DNA of 64,000 nucleotides from Heliocidaris erythrogramma (lineage: Eukaryota; Echinodermata; Echinoidea; Camarodonta; Echinometridae): the NCBI GenBank assembly GCA_025617745.1, contig CM046859.1, positions 22,072,006 through 22,136,005 of the forward strand. The letters are read 5' to 3'. Both the position numbers and the translations under genes were made by a program. Position 1 is the stretch's first letter; each line of letters opens with the position of its first letter. Below, piece after piece: positions 43,301 to 50,549 of this stretch. The notes beneath the pieces are model-generated. The model ran no database searches, was not told the DNA's origin, and saw nothing but the letters and a program-made list of their open reading frames with translations.

Positions 43301-44288
43301 AATCTTAAAGGGTAATGTATAGTTTTAGTAAGCCCTCAAAAACTTTACGTCGGATTTGTTGGATTTTTGTTAGTAGCAAGATACTAGATGCTGTGAAAAT
43401 TTCACGTCCTAAAGTGGCACATTAAACAAGGATATAAACTCCCAACTACTTCAGCGTGCACTATACACACATGCTATCTCTGTGCGAAGCATACAGATTG
43501 TTGTGTGGGGAGCCGTCGGGGTGGAAAGGTCCTAGCTTAGGGCAGTATATCGCGGTGATCTAACGTTCTTTACATATATTTTACATATATTTACATTAAA
43601 ATTCACCGAAAATCATTGATGGAATACCAAATGATCTCATACAAACATCTTTTGATAGATGCAAAACAACATGAGACTAATACACGTTTCTTTCCAATTT
43701 TTCGCTACCAAACCTGTATGTGAGCTTTAATACATAATTCTAAATTTTTCCCTTCCCAATTTGTGTTGTACAGTTACAGGTGGCTTATCAGGAGGGGCGA
43801 TAGCTGGAATTGTCATTGGATCTTTAGTAGGATTATTTTGTTTCTATTACTGCTGTATAAAGAAAAGTAAGAAGAAACCAACCACTGAGTTTAACACGGT
43901 TCCGATTGACCATTCAAGAATTGATGGACCACTGGAATCGAGCGCTTTAACGAGACCCGAGGATGCAGGGAACACTCAACCAGTCAATCCAGTCGCTCCC
44001 GCTGATTCAAGCGTACCTGACCTTCCGCCACCATCGTACGGTGATATCGGGAAGTATACATCCTATGGTATGCCAGGAATAGAGGCGGCGTACCCCCCAC
44101 CAGCATCGGCACCCTACCCACCACCAGCATCGGCACCCTACCCACCACCAGCATCGGCACCCTACCCTCCACCAGTGGCATCGGCACCTTACCCATCTGC
44201 TGCACCCTCCGCTCCGGCCTACACACCACCGCCATCTACAGGTTCTTCTGTTATGTACCCTTACCCTTCTGCACCCCCTGCAGACTAA
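19308..44288 (+). CDS. Single-pass receptor with five SRCR domains and a Pro-rich tail
   Basis: A cell-surface scavenger-receptor cysteine-rich protein. Exons: 19308-19395 (proposed signal peptide), 32185-32499, 35946-36263, 40985-41305, 41487-41813, 42710-43039 and 43774-44288. All introns are phase 1 and GT..AG. The model totals 737 residues. SRCR domains occupy about 30-134, 135-240, 241-347, 348-456 and 457-566. Each has the TVCDxxW, CRQLG and WGxxxCxHSxD-type core and six cysteines. A GxxxG-rich membrane segment (about 573-595) ends in CC and a KKSKKK stop-transfer. The 142-residue cytoplasmic tail has YPPPASAP repeats, a PPSY and two PSAP motifs. SRCR proteins bind microbial or polyanionic ligands; the ligand here is unknown. 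The first exon is less certain than the rest. AATAAA is at 44315, only 27 nt after the stop, and another is at 44484. Confidence 0.8.
19857..20619. repeat. Insertion with a hairpin at each end and a 10-bp direct repeat
   Basis: aggcctaact occurs at 19857-19866 and 20610-20619. Just inside each is a perfect hairpin with a 3-nt loop: ggacgctgccac/gtggcagcgtcc near 19875-19901, and cagcccgaacac/gtgttcgggctg near 20574-20600. The interior (about 700 bp) is AT-rich and non-coding. The outermost bases of the two ends are not inverted copies. This is therefore not a standard TIR element. Confidence 0.5.
21022..21456. mobile_element. 435-bp foldback element, arms about 200 bp
   Basis: The left arm starts cgttgagaaccgcgactaca and the right arm ends tgtagtcgcggttctcaacg. 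The arms are near-identical reverse complements over about 200 bp, including 'ttattgcgtcgtctgccatg' facing 'catggcagacgacgcaataa'. A short loop lies near 21225-21255. No open frame or clear TSD is seen. Long-TIR foldback class. Confidence 0.75.
22640..23835. other. Insertion of unknown origin inside the LINE
   Basis: The LINE reading frame stops near 22635 and resumes near 23850, so this stretch was inserted or exchanged. It contains a tRNA-like segment near 23284-23340 ('ggtacagcgtctggctttag', 'gggtttgtatccca') that may be a SINE head. It also has the short inverted pair aacgtcaaaa / ttttgacgtt near 23374 and 23424. No protein is recognised and I could not define exact borders. Confidence 0.4.
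23977..24435. mobile_element. 459-bp MITE with TA duplication inside the LINE
   Basis: The termini CTGTATAAGCTG and CAGCTTATACAG are perfect 12-bp inverted repeats flanked by TA on both sides. This is the Tc1/mariner-type target. The interior is rich in 'cgcgaa' and 'ttcgcg' words: 'gatattttcgcgaatgg' near 24006 and 'attcgcgaaatccgcgaaaa' near 24383. No transposase is present. It interrupts the LINE between its endonuclease and reverse-transcriptase parts. Confidence 0.75.
25216..26175. other. Non-coding AT-rich sequence with 'cctatag' reiterations and a LINE-like tail
   Basis: Between 25740 and 26090 the words 'tagga', 'cctatag' and 'cctacagga' recur in both orientations ('ttattggtcctatag' twice), a degenerate local repeat. 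The stretch ends with 'aagttgaattgaattgaaat' at about 26153, which resembles the short reiterated 3' tails of CR1/L2-like LINEs. No coding sequence is visible. Confidence 0.45.
26786..27180 (+). repeat. Nearly pure polypurine tract, about 390 bp
   Basis: The plus strand is almost entirely A and G here, with (ag)n and (agaaa)n blocks. The minus strand is the corresponding CT tract in the 3' region of the Penelope-like element. Long Ser/Phe/Leu-rich frames read from it are artefacts of composition. Confidence 0.85.
28697..30114. mobile_element. Tc1/mariner-like element inserted in the Penelope-like element
   Basis: The termini aacccctcaaaaaaagttct and agaactttttttgaggggtt are exact inverted repeats, continuing through gcaattcaa. 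They are flanked by TA at 28695-28696 and 30115-30116. A transposase remnant lies at 28901-29335 (+). Removing the element and one TA joins the two flanking parts of the Penelope-like frame, so it landed in that element after it arrived. Length about 1.42 kb. Confidence 0.85.
28901..29335 (+). pseudogene. Tc1-like transposase, C-terminal part only
   Basis: The frame encodes the second half of a Tc1/mariner DDE transposase, the enzyme that cuts and moves the element. Visible motifs are [14 protein letters not shown] (second catalytic Asp), RPHRA, and [12 protein letters not shown] (catalytic Glu). The N-terminal paired-like DNA-binding domain and first catalytic Asp are absent. The interval from QDDN to the catalytic Glu is about 4 residues shorter than the usual DD34E spacing. 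It is therefore inactive. Confidence 0.8.
30664..31375 (+). repeat. tRNA-derived SINE, split by a hAT MITE
   Basis: The head, near 30668-30742, is tRNA-like. It has an A-box region 'gtggatcagtggataagtcc' and a B-box 'ggttcaaatcccaccgcag'. The body, 'acccaggtgttaaatgagta' and 'cccggtaggatgcgaaagtt', and the tail after 31263, 'atctgtaaagtgcttagaga' and 'ggcgctatataaa', match the minus-strand copy at 1630-1905. A part of the same body ('ggacattaatctacatttgc') is at 40627. The element at 30908-31254 splits it. Confidence 0.75.
30908..31254. mobile_element. 347-bp hAT MITE with TSD gcatacat
   Basis: An 8-bp duplication, gcatacat, is at 30900-30907 and 31255-31262. Ends read TAGGGGTGGGA and TCCCAGCACTA, the usual hAT-type short imperfect TIR. 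The interior has 'cgggaccc' and 'gggtacccgg' blocks in both orientations. It is inserted in the SINE and has no coding capacity. Confidence 0.8.
31388..31616. repeat. Foldback repeat, about 88-bp arms
   Basis: 'caatgcggtttattccgtca' at 31407 faces 'tgacgtaataaaccgcattg' near 31583. 'ttaaggggaatttcgatggc' faces 'gtcgaatttccccttaacgc'. The outer 'ataggggga' faces 'tcccctata'. A spacer of about 70 bp separates the arms, and about ten mismatches have accumulated. Confidence 0.65.
31640..32180. other. AT-rich intron end before the first SRCR exon
   Basis: No gene is visible. 'aattgaaattgaattgaaat' at about 32064-32090 again resembles a CR1/L2 3' tail. The polypyrimidine-like tract and acceptor 'aactgtag' lead into the SRCR exon at 32185. 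Confidence 0.5.
32185..32499 (+). CDS. SRCR domain 1 exon
   Basis: Acceptor 'actgtag' and donor gtaagt; phase 1 at both ends; 315 nt. It encodes [42 protein letters not shown] and a C-terminal [13 protein letters not shown]. Six cysteines in the conserved spacing are present; the extra pair found in group B SRCR domains is absent. Residues about 30-134 of the modelled protein. Confidence 0.9.
33350..34010. repeat. Intron repeat with 'tctcgcctg' ends
   Basis: 'tttgtctcgcctgtgt' at about 33346 faces 'atgcaggcgagactgc' at about 33995. Inside are reiterations of 'aggtcaaaaggtcaattaag' type and a G-run at 33904-33917. It is a likely degenerate DNA element in SRCR intron 2. Borders are approximate. 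Confidence 0.4.
34197..34858. mobile_element. TIR element with internal 162-bp tandem repeats
   Basis: The ends TACCCCCGCC (34197-34206) and GGCGGGGGTA (34849-34858) are perfect inverted repeats. Inside the left end lies a (cggt)/(cggg) satellite at about 34246-34292. This is followed by units starting cttgcggatc(g/c)aactac at 34303, 34465, 34627 and 34788, spaced 162, 162 and 161 bp, the last one partial. 'gtaat' occurs close to both borders but a clean TSD is not certain. No transposase is encoded. Confidence 0.7.
35293..35642. repeat. 62-bp direct repeats flanking a tRNA-like unit
   Basis: A 62-bp sequence (aatatgccgaaagatttgtt ... cttcttcgtttac) is identical at about 35292-35353 and 35582-35643. 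Between them, 35455-35521 can fold partly as a tRNA. The acceptor arms gaaccag/ctggttc pair perfectly, and a TTCGAAT T-loop and a D-loop-like 'ggtggttaa' are present. The T-stem has mismatches and the anticodon loop lacks U33, so it is tRNA-like rather than a working tRNA gene. Confidence 0.65.
35946..36263 (+). CDS. SRCR domain 2 exon
   Basis: 318 nt between 'tatcag' and gtaaga, phase 1 at both ends. It encodes [45 protein letters not shown] and [16 protein letters not shown]. Six cysteines. Residues about 135-240. The segment between CRQLGY and the IWLDEV core is shorter and Val/Asp-rich compared with the other domains. Confidence 0.9.
36323..36690. repeat. Dispersed 370-bp repeat, copy 1
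   Basis: From 'gggttcaagaatgtggccat' to 'acatggttgtgagtt' it matches 52467-52842 in the same orientation, with scattered substitutions. Shared blocks include 'caccacgtgaccgtgcaaaa', 'acggctgagctgcgcata' and 'gactgtgcgactcttggcgt'. It lies just after the donor of SRCR exon 2, while the other copy lies in the AOPEP 3' region. Confidence 0.8.
37090..37152. repeat. Two overlapping perfect hairpins
   Basis: gtactcgcac (37090) pairs with gtgcgagtac (37108). This overlaps a second hairpin with 19-bp arms: cgagtacttgtgtccatgt at 37111-37129 pairs with acatggacacaagtactcg at 37134-37152 around the 4-nt loop ataa. The two hairpins share 'cgagtac', so only one can form at a time. Confidence 0.75.
37500..38160. 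repeat. Inverted repeat element in SRCR intron 3
   Basis: 'gaagatgttatgtagttgtc' and 'tgaattgttcagacaacccc' near 37670-37715 recur inverted near 37938-37990. 'caatctgcacttctcacttc' faces 'gaagtgcagattgggttt'. Flanking palindromes of 'tatatacagattataatctg' follow at 38055-38145. 'gggaagataggacactc' at about 37526 also occurs near 39047 and inverted near 39146, so members of one family are dispersed here. Confidence 0.6.
38430..38620. repeat. Palindrome with about 75-bp arms
   Basis: The core 'ttggcctggttcttaa' faces 'ttagaaccaggccaa' around a 4-nt loop at about 38522. It extends outward through 'ccattgaagccagtg' / 'cactgacttcaatgg' and 'gagatatggccgcatgaat' / 'attcatatagccataccttg'. The outer arms are more diverged than the core. 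Confidence 0.65.
39020..40620. other. Non-coding part of SRCR intron 3
   Basis: A short inverted element lies at about 39036-39166, with ends 'gagaagataggacactc' / 'gagtgtcctatcttcc'. 'tacagtaatctgtatataca' palindromes lie near 39714-39775. Many short frames occur but none resembles a known protein or shows consistent splice sites. Confidence 0.5.
40985..41305 (+). CDS. SRCR domain 3 exon
   Basis: 321 nt from acceptor 'tcttttag' to donor gtaagt, phase 1. It encodes [64 protein letters not shown] and ends ITC. Six cysteines. CDHPW replaces the usual CDDxW. Residues about 241-347. Confidence 0.9.
41487..41813 (+). CDS. SRCR domain 4 exon
   Basis: 327 nt from 'cttacag' to gtaagt, phase 1. It encodes [50 protein letters not shown] and [13 protein letters not shown]. 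Six cysteines. Closely spaced after domain 3 (181-bp intron) and most like it, suggesting local exon duplication. Residues about 348-456. Confidence 0.9.
41940..42165. repeat. Cluster of 'atgaatagc' words in both orientations
   Basis: The words 'tatgaatag' and its complement 'ctattcata' occur roughly ten times in about 200 bp, between ends resembling 'ggggtaaccctgctat' and 'atagcgagtggacccc'. The arrangement forms overlapping hairpins. It lies in the intron between SRCR domains 4 and 5. Confidence 0.65.
42250..42625. repeat. Copy of the 'atgcctccacc' repeat family
   Basis: It starts 'tttttatgcctacgcctac' and ends near 'aggtggaggcac'. It contains 'gatatctcaagaaccatttg' twice and 'caaacttggtcctagtatta' blocks similar to 4425-7290. 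Non-coding repeat in the SRCR intron. Confidence 0.5.
42710..43039 (+). CDS. SRCR domain 5 exon
   Basis: 330 nt from 'cgatgcag' to gtatgt, phase 1. It encodes [64 protein letters not shown] and ends VTC. Six cysteines. It is the membrane-proximal domain. Residues about 457-566. Confidence 0.9.
43774..44288 (+). CDS. Transmembrane and cytoplasmic tail exon of the SRCR receptor
   Basis: Terminal exon entered in phase 1 after 'gttgtacag'. It starts TGGLSGG, then a membrane helix [20 protein letters not shown] and a basic KKSKKK anchor. The tail holds PPSY at 44028-44039, an array of three 24-bp YPPPASAP units plus one variant at about 44091-44190, PSAP at 44205-44216 and again at 44265-44276, and stops at 44288. 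PPxY binds WW domains of NEDD4-type ligases, and PSAP binds the TSG101 UEV domain. The Cys pair next to the membrane could be acylated. Confidence 0.88.
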
Positions 44289-46870
44289 CCCAGCTAATCC
44301 TCTTCCAGTGTTTGAATAAATAGATGCACCTCCTTATGAGTGAGGGACAATTTTTTCTTTATGTTTTATACAACTGATCACCTACTACCTGCTACTTTAC
44401 TGTTCAATTTGTACTGACAGTCTACCTAGATATATCTGTCTATAATGAAAATGTGTTTTTATGAAAGGGAAGTCTGCTCTGATAATAAAAGGGAGAAGAA
44501 AAAAAAGAGATGAACAGAGAAGTGAAAGGAAAATTCAGTATAGGGAAGATTGTTACACACTTTTGAAATTGTCAATGATCAAACATAGCGTACCTTCATT
44601 TGTTTTGTACCGATAATTGCAGGGAAAAAAACAATCCTCTTTTTTTGTTGTTGAAGTATTTATAGACCTTTCATTGAGGAGGTGTGAAGAACTGTCATAG
44701 GTATGACAACATATTTTCTACAGAGATATGTATATGCATCAATTTTCAGAATAAAACAAATGCACAGGTGCTGCTCACAATGATATGCACAACTTCAGAA
44801 CATAATTATTTTCTTCCTCAAATTTTCACTGATCTGTTTCTCTCATTTCTCTGCTTTTCCCAGGGATGACTTTCCTTTTAATTTTCCGGTTATGAAGCTT
44901 ATGGCAAAGAACAAAAGAAAGAAAAAAAAACAGATTAAAGATTTAGCAGGTCAACTCCTTACTTATGCGATATGTGAGAGTGGCCAGTATTTCAAGCTCT
45001 GTGCATTTCTTAAGAGTGCAAGAAAACTAGGATTAAGAATCTTTCCTAATCCTGTCATCTTATTGGTTGAAAGTGAAATCTTGTTTTTAACTATGCCCGC
45101 AAAAATGAACTATACCCACGGGCATAGTTAAATTGCAAGTAAAGTGCAAGAAAACTAGGATTTCATTGTGCCAATCGTAGGGGTGTAATATTATAGATAT
45201 ATTGACTGCTATGAGAGGCATATTTATTTATATAGGTTCAAGGGGACCTTACATCCTGAGGCTCGCCGAGGGGTCATCAGCAGGATGTAAGGTCCCCGAG
45301 AGCCTAGAAACAACTGTGCCTCGAATATTGAAGCAGTGAATATATATACCGAACAAAGCCAGGTAGGAGTCAAAGAATACATGCCCGACTTACCAATCTT
45401 GGGGTCCTCACATTTAAAAATCATCATCAAACTGTTGATAAACTAAAAAAATCAGAGATAAATCAAGATAGATCGCCGGTCTTCAGCGCAAGTAAAATAA
45501 ATTTAGCAACCAATTCGCACTGCAATTATGGTATCCGCGCTCGCACAAAGTAATTTTTTACACGTAAACCAATGGGGATCGCAGCAAAATTTAACTACGC
45601 CCGTGGGCATAGTTCCAAACACGACTTCACTTTCAACCAATAAGATGACAGGATTAGGAAAGATTCTTAAAGTAAGGTATATAATCTTAACTCATTTACT
45701 CTCGTATAAAAACATTCATTGTGTTTAATATGAATGTTATATTTGCTTTTACCTCTGGTCTAAGTTATAGATGTACATATTCTATAGTTTAGCCCTAATT
45801 CATCAGCAAATTTGTCACGATCAGTCAAATATTTCAAAAAACTGACCAGCAATTCTATTTACAGATCTCATTTTTCATTGTACATTGGACAGTCGAGGTG
45901 CTGAAAAACTTTTGATTCTCATGTAACATGTAGAGAGAATCTAAGCATTTGCTGGGTTAGGATCTTTCTTTTTTTTTAATTGGTAAAGCGATATAAAAAG
46001 TAAACTATGAGTACGGTATATCCTTCTTTTTTTGATATTTGCAATATGTAAATGAATATATTATGTTGCTGTCTTATTATCTTTGAGCTCTTACACAGTA
46101 CACTATCATGAGTATTTCTGCCTACCATTAATTAATATCTCATACCAAAAGTATAACATGAAATTTTCTTGTGTGTAGCTATATCATTCTGTTAATGTTG
46201 TATGATTTTAAAGTACTAGTAATATTTTACATGTATATAAAGATATATTTTATAATGTGCTATTGTAATTGTATCAAGTGTATGTGTGTGTATGACATGC
46301 ATTAATGTACGAGTTCATTGTTACATATATCCTATAGTATTAAGGGTTAAAAAAGTCAACTGTATTATTTTTCTTTATTTTCAAAGGTTGTTTGCAAGGA
46401 TCATGTGCTGCTTAACCCCATCTGTTCCATCTATATTATGAACGATTATCGTAAATGAAATTTGAAAAGTAAATGTTACTATCAATTCTTTGCTAACTTT
46501 GACAGAAAATATTTTAGCAATTTCATTGCTAAATTTGACAGATAATTATAAACAAAATGTGTTTGTGGGAATAAACTTCACAATACATTAACCAGTTTCT
46601 GCTTTATAAAGGAAAAAACATGAATAGTCATGCTAGTCCAAAGACATTGTGGAATAGTACAATTTTTCAGCCGCAAATGGCACAGAATGGGTTTAGCTAG
46701 CCTTTTAATGTTTTAATGTACATGTAATTAGTTCCTTAGAATATACAAGATAAGGTATAAAAGTAAGAAAGAGAATCTCACTGCTCAAATAAATGACGGC
46801 CGTTGGCGGAATATTGGCAGATTTACAATTCTTCCCTGAGCTCACCCTTTGCCTCTTACGCATATAATTG
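44289..46870. other. 3' flank of the SRCR gene, non-coding
   Basis: AATAAA hexamers lie at 44315 and 44484 and could end the transcript. An inverted repeat spans 45020-45675, listed separately. 45700-46870 is AT-rich with no recognised exon. Confidence 0.55.
45020..45675. repeat. Inverted repeat element with about 95-bp arms
   Basis: 'ctttcctaatcctgtcatct' at 45039 faces 'agatgacaggattaggaaag' at 45643. 'gttgaaagtgaa' faces 'ttcactttcaac', and 'acccacgggcatagtt' faces 'aactacgcccgtgggc'. A second, independent hairpin lies in the spacer at 45240-45297: ggggaccttacatcctg / caggatgtaaggtcccc. Confidence 0.65.
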
Positions 46871-46875
46871 AGAGT

Positions 46876-47095
46876 CCTGGGGGTGTTTCACAAAGAGTTA
46901 AGTTTGACTTATAGTCGCACTTAAATTCCTAGTTGCGTGCGGTATTTGACACATCACCGCATTGGTCGGATTGTGCTCAGGGGACGCGCTTTGTTGGGTA
47001 AGCTACCAATGAGATTACGCGTTTAATACCGCATGCGCATTGGCACTTACGCATGACTTTAAGTCAAACTTAACTCTTTGTGAAACACCCCCCAG
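46876..47095. repeat. MITE with long inverted ends
   Basis: cctgggggtgtttcacaaag at the left faces ctttgtgaaacaccccccag at the right. The inverted match continues with agttaagtttgactta / taagtcaaacttaact. Inner blocks 'gcgtgcggtattt' and 'aataccgcatgcgc' also face each other. About 220 bp, non-coding. Confidence 0.75.
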
Positions 47096-47258
47096 GGCCC
47101 AGTAGCACAAAGGATTTCAATCAACTGCAAAATGGCAATGGCCAATCAATATCATTGTTGCATGCACATACTGTTCAAGAGGCTGACAATTAACCAATCA
47201 GAATCATATTTGTTTAAAACTTGTAATTGATTGTATGCCTTTGTGTTACGGTGCCCAG
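47094..47258. repeat. Second MITE abutting the first
   Basis: The left end agggcccagtagcacaaagg faces the right end cctttgtgttacggtgccca. About 165 bp. It directly abuts the preceding MITE and shares the 'cacaaag' terminal word. Confidence 0.65.
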
Positions 47259-47751
47259 GTCATGAATAAATTTCTCTTTCAGGACCTCATTTTGATAATC
47301 ACTTTCTACTACTTGCCCAGTGGATTTAAGGGAAACGGCTTTGGCAAAAAAAACTGCAGATAAGAAATAATCTTTCTATTATTATTGCAACTCTTGCTAT
47401 TACTGCTAATATGGGCCTTCTGCAAAATTGGCCATCGTCTAGGATTATTGATGTAAATCTGTTGTCAGAAAACATTTTTACAGGGGCTATTTTAGAGCTT
47501 GCGGTACAAATCACCATAGCTCTCATCTTTTTACTTCACTTGCCCAGTACTTTAATGGTGTTAATACATATATTTTGAAATATTTATTGCATGTCATCTA
47601 GTTTGAGTCATAATGGTGTGAAAGGTCTTGCACAGTAGTACAGCTGTATTGGTAACAGTTGAAGGTGTCATAAATTTTCCTAATTTTTCACAACTTTGGT
47701 AGAACACAACTCCTCAGAAGTTCACTTTTAATCAAGTTATCATTTCGGCAG

Positions 47752-47951
47752 CAGGTGGGTGTGTTGCCGGCTTCTTCTTGGGAACCTTCTTGGTGCTATC
47801 CTTCTCGGCCTGCTTTTATAGGAAATCATGTTTAGTAGTGATTTTGAAAGATTTATCTGTCACCTTAAAATATTTCTATGACAGAATTTTTTTTTTCATG
47901 GATGAATCTCTTTTGGATGATATTTTTCATAACTTACAATTCAACAGATGA
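47752..47951 (+). CDS. Candidate alternative membrane/tail exon
   Basis: After an acceptor-like 'catttcggcag' the phase-1 frame stays open for 65 residues to TGA 47949-47951. It encodes GGCVAGFFLGTFLVLSFSAC, then FYRKSC, then a mixed tail ending FNR. This looks like a membrane helix with a basic stop, in the same phase as the known tail exon. It lies 3.5 kb downstream of that exon. It could be an alternative terminal exon for the SRCR gene, a decayed duplicate or chance. The polypyrimidine tract is weak, and no homology to the first tail exon is obvious. Confidence 0.25.
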
Positions 47952-48310
47952 TGTTCTTTCTGTATTTATGTATCAATTTAAAAAAAATAGTAATTAAAAA
48001 AGGAGAAAAATGTCTTTCAAGTTACATTATTTAACTCATTTTTATTGCAGAATCACACTAAGTTGTGTGGAATGGAGAGATTGACTCCTACCCACTCCTT
48101 GAAACATTTCCCTTTCTCATGCCCAATTTAACTTATTTATAATAGTAAATGTAGTCAGTTATTGTATAATAGCAAATTTCACATATTTATCAATGTCTCT
48201 GTGCACTTCCAAAGAGATTTGGATTATCACCCCAGCTCAGCCTAGCTGCCCTAATTCCTACCAGTACCCATTTACTACACGTGCTATGAATATTGGTCTT
48301 GTGGCACTTA

Positions 48311-48552
48311 CCATCATTTGCAAAAGTTTAAGACCACCTCAGGATTTGTGGGTATTTCAATAATTTGGAATACTTTCTTTTGTCTCATTGAATGATTACA
48401 TAACATGTTTACTACAGTGATCAGTAGCACAGGGGTAATGGTAAAAGCCTATAGTTCAAGTATGATATATAGGTTATGCTTTGAAAATAATTGTGTCTTT
48501 CTTTGACATAATGCATTTTGGAATAGTGGTCTTAAACTTTTGCAAATGATGG
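48311..48552. mobile_element. Tc1/mariner-type MITE
   Basis: The termini ccatcatttgcaaaagttta and taaacttttgcaaatgatgg are exact inverted repeats, continuing to about 27 bp. TA flanks lie at 48309-48310 and 48553-48554. The interior (about 190 bp) is non-coding. Confidence 0.8.
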
Positions 48553-48828
48553 TAGTAGACAATCAAGAAGTAGTGCTGTATTTTTATCTGCGCCACGTAT
48601 GAGTATTTGTATTTTCACGTAGATTCATTTTTCACATAAATGTAGGTACGGTTACTTAGTTATATATGTGGAATAGGGTTATGAAAAATGTTCATTCAGT
48701 GTAAACAGAGTAAGCAATTCTGTAAGCAACATGCATTTAGAGTATACCTAAATGTGAATGTGCAGTGTTCTGACATATGCTGGGGCTTTATTTCATCAAG
48801 GATATAGGGTTAGTGTTGCAATTGGGTT

Positions 48829-48856
48829 TTAGGTTAGGGTTAGGGTTAGGATTAGC
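48829..48856 (+). repeat. Short telomere-like run
   Basis: 'ggttagggttagggttagga' contains about three TTAGGG-type units within degenerate 'ttagg' sequence. A weaker version, 'ggttagggttggggtcaggg', is near 3184. These are internal, degenerate tracts. Confidence 0.6.
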
Positions 48857-48918
48857 TTATAGGATTAGCGTATAGTGTTTTGTCCAGGGTTGAAGTGAAA
48901 AATTTTGTCAGTTTGTAA

Positions 48919-49512
48919 TTAAAGGGAATTTTTTATTTCTGGGAAAGGTAAAAAAATAATTTGTGAGCTTTCTTATTCTTATTATGTTAGATTGGAAGAT
49001 TATCATAGTAGATATGTCCGCTGAAAAGGATTGCTCTTCAAATGCCCTCACATTCAAAATATGACAAGAAACAGCTGAAATGTTTGGGTCGAACATTTGT
49101 GTGCAGTCCCATATACCCATTTCTGTGTGCAGGGCATGTTAATCTCAGCAGGATTGGGTCAATTTCTTATCAGTTTGGTGATTCCAAAACCTTATAGCAT
49201 ACACCATTCTTATGTAGACATCATCAACCTTTCCCAATAGACCGCTTCGGTAATGTATGCAAGTTTTATGCATACCTTTCAATCAAAGGTTGTTCTTGAC
49301 AACCTGAAAGCTTGCCGGGCATAGCAACAAACAAACTGGATTCCAAGCATTGAGGATCATTTATAAAAAGCATGCTCATGGAACAGCTCGTCACTAGTTG
49401 CTCAGAGAATATATGTGCATAAATTTGTGTACATTACAAAAGTGGTCTATTGCTTTGAGACAAGTTTCTTTCACAATTCAGTATCATGACCAGAACTCGA
49501 CTTTATCTTTAA
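48919..49512. repeat. TTAA-flanked MITE, family copy 2, with an insertion
   Basis: It starts ttaaagggaattttttattt and ends 'gaactcgactttatctttaa'. Its left half matches 1238-1540 closely and its right end matches 1580-1620. About 200 bp between roughly 49238 and 49440 has no counterpart in copy 1 and is likely a later insertion. Confidence 0.65.
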
Positions 49513-50097
49513 TACATGGTACAAATGACCCTGAAGTAACCCCAATTTTTATGCGCACGCACAACTGTTTTGGTGGACGCGCTGCTTGTTTAACAATTGG
49601 AATCATACTGACGTGCGCATCATGGTGCACACACTCTGACAGCGTATAAAGGTCGATTGTACTCTGTACAAATGACGTTTATCAGCACATGCGCAAATTG
49701 TAATTACGAACTGGCTTATTGTCGACAGGGTGTGTGTTGTATGTGTACAACTGAATGTGCAGTAATCCTTTCCTATGCAATAGTGAAATGTGTGTTATAT
49801 AATCAGTGTGATTTCGTGAAATAAGTAGGTTTCAGATAGGATTCCATGATACTTGTATATTTGGATAGAGAGAGAAACATTTTCTTTTTCTTTTTTTGGC
49901 AATATAGTGATAAGACATTGTACATGTACTAGTATATTAGTACTTAGTAAGGGTTTCATGAAAAATTGTTATTAGTTTCATGCATACGCTTTCAGAAGCA
50001 GTGGACAGCTTTTAAATTCTTTACAAGATGATAAATAAGTATGATATATCTATGGACAAAATTTAGCAATGATTTTCCTTGATATCTGAAATGCATA

Positions 50098-50349
50098 CAG
50101 GATGGCCCAGAAAGAATGCAACACCTGAGATCTGCAATTTCTATGACATTGACACTGCTTCAAGTATGACTACTGTTGCAAAAGTGGAAAATTTTGAAAT
50201 GATATTGCCTCACAAAAATAGCCGTAGAATCAAAATGCCTTACCCCAAAGAAATTTCTACCTTATTAAAACCCAAAAATAATGGTGTTGTGTCAGTGACG
50301 TCTTTGAAATTTAAGATCTCAAGGGTTACATTCTTTCTGGGCCACCCTG
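50098..50349. mobile_element. 252-bp mariner-type MITE
   Basis: CAGGATGGCCCAGAAAGAAT at the left faces ATTCTTTCTGGGCCACCCTG at the right. TA flanks both sides. 'gagatct' at the left faces 'agatctc' at the right further in. Non-coding. Confidence 0.8.
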
Positions 50350-50549
50350 TATAAATAGCTTCAACTTGAAGTGTCCTTCAGGTAATAAATTCATTGGATA
50401 TCCAATCAGGGACAGAATATGAAATGTTTAGTACATACATCTTTTCTTATTTCATGTATATATTCTATAAAATTTCCTTCGCCAGCCCAGTTCACTACTG
50501 ACCAGGAATTAATGTCTTATTATTCAGCATTGGGCCATTCTTTGTAAAG

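Noticed and set aside
48829-48856. Telomere or chromosome end
   Set aside because: Only about three degenerate units, inside a region with genes on both sides.
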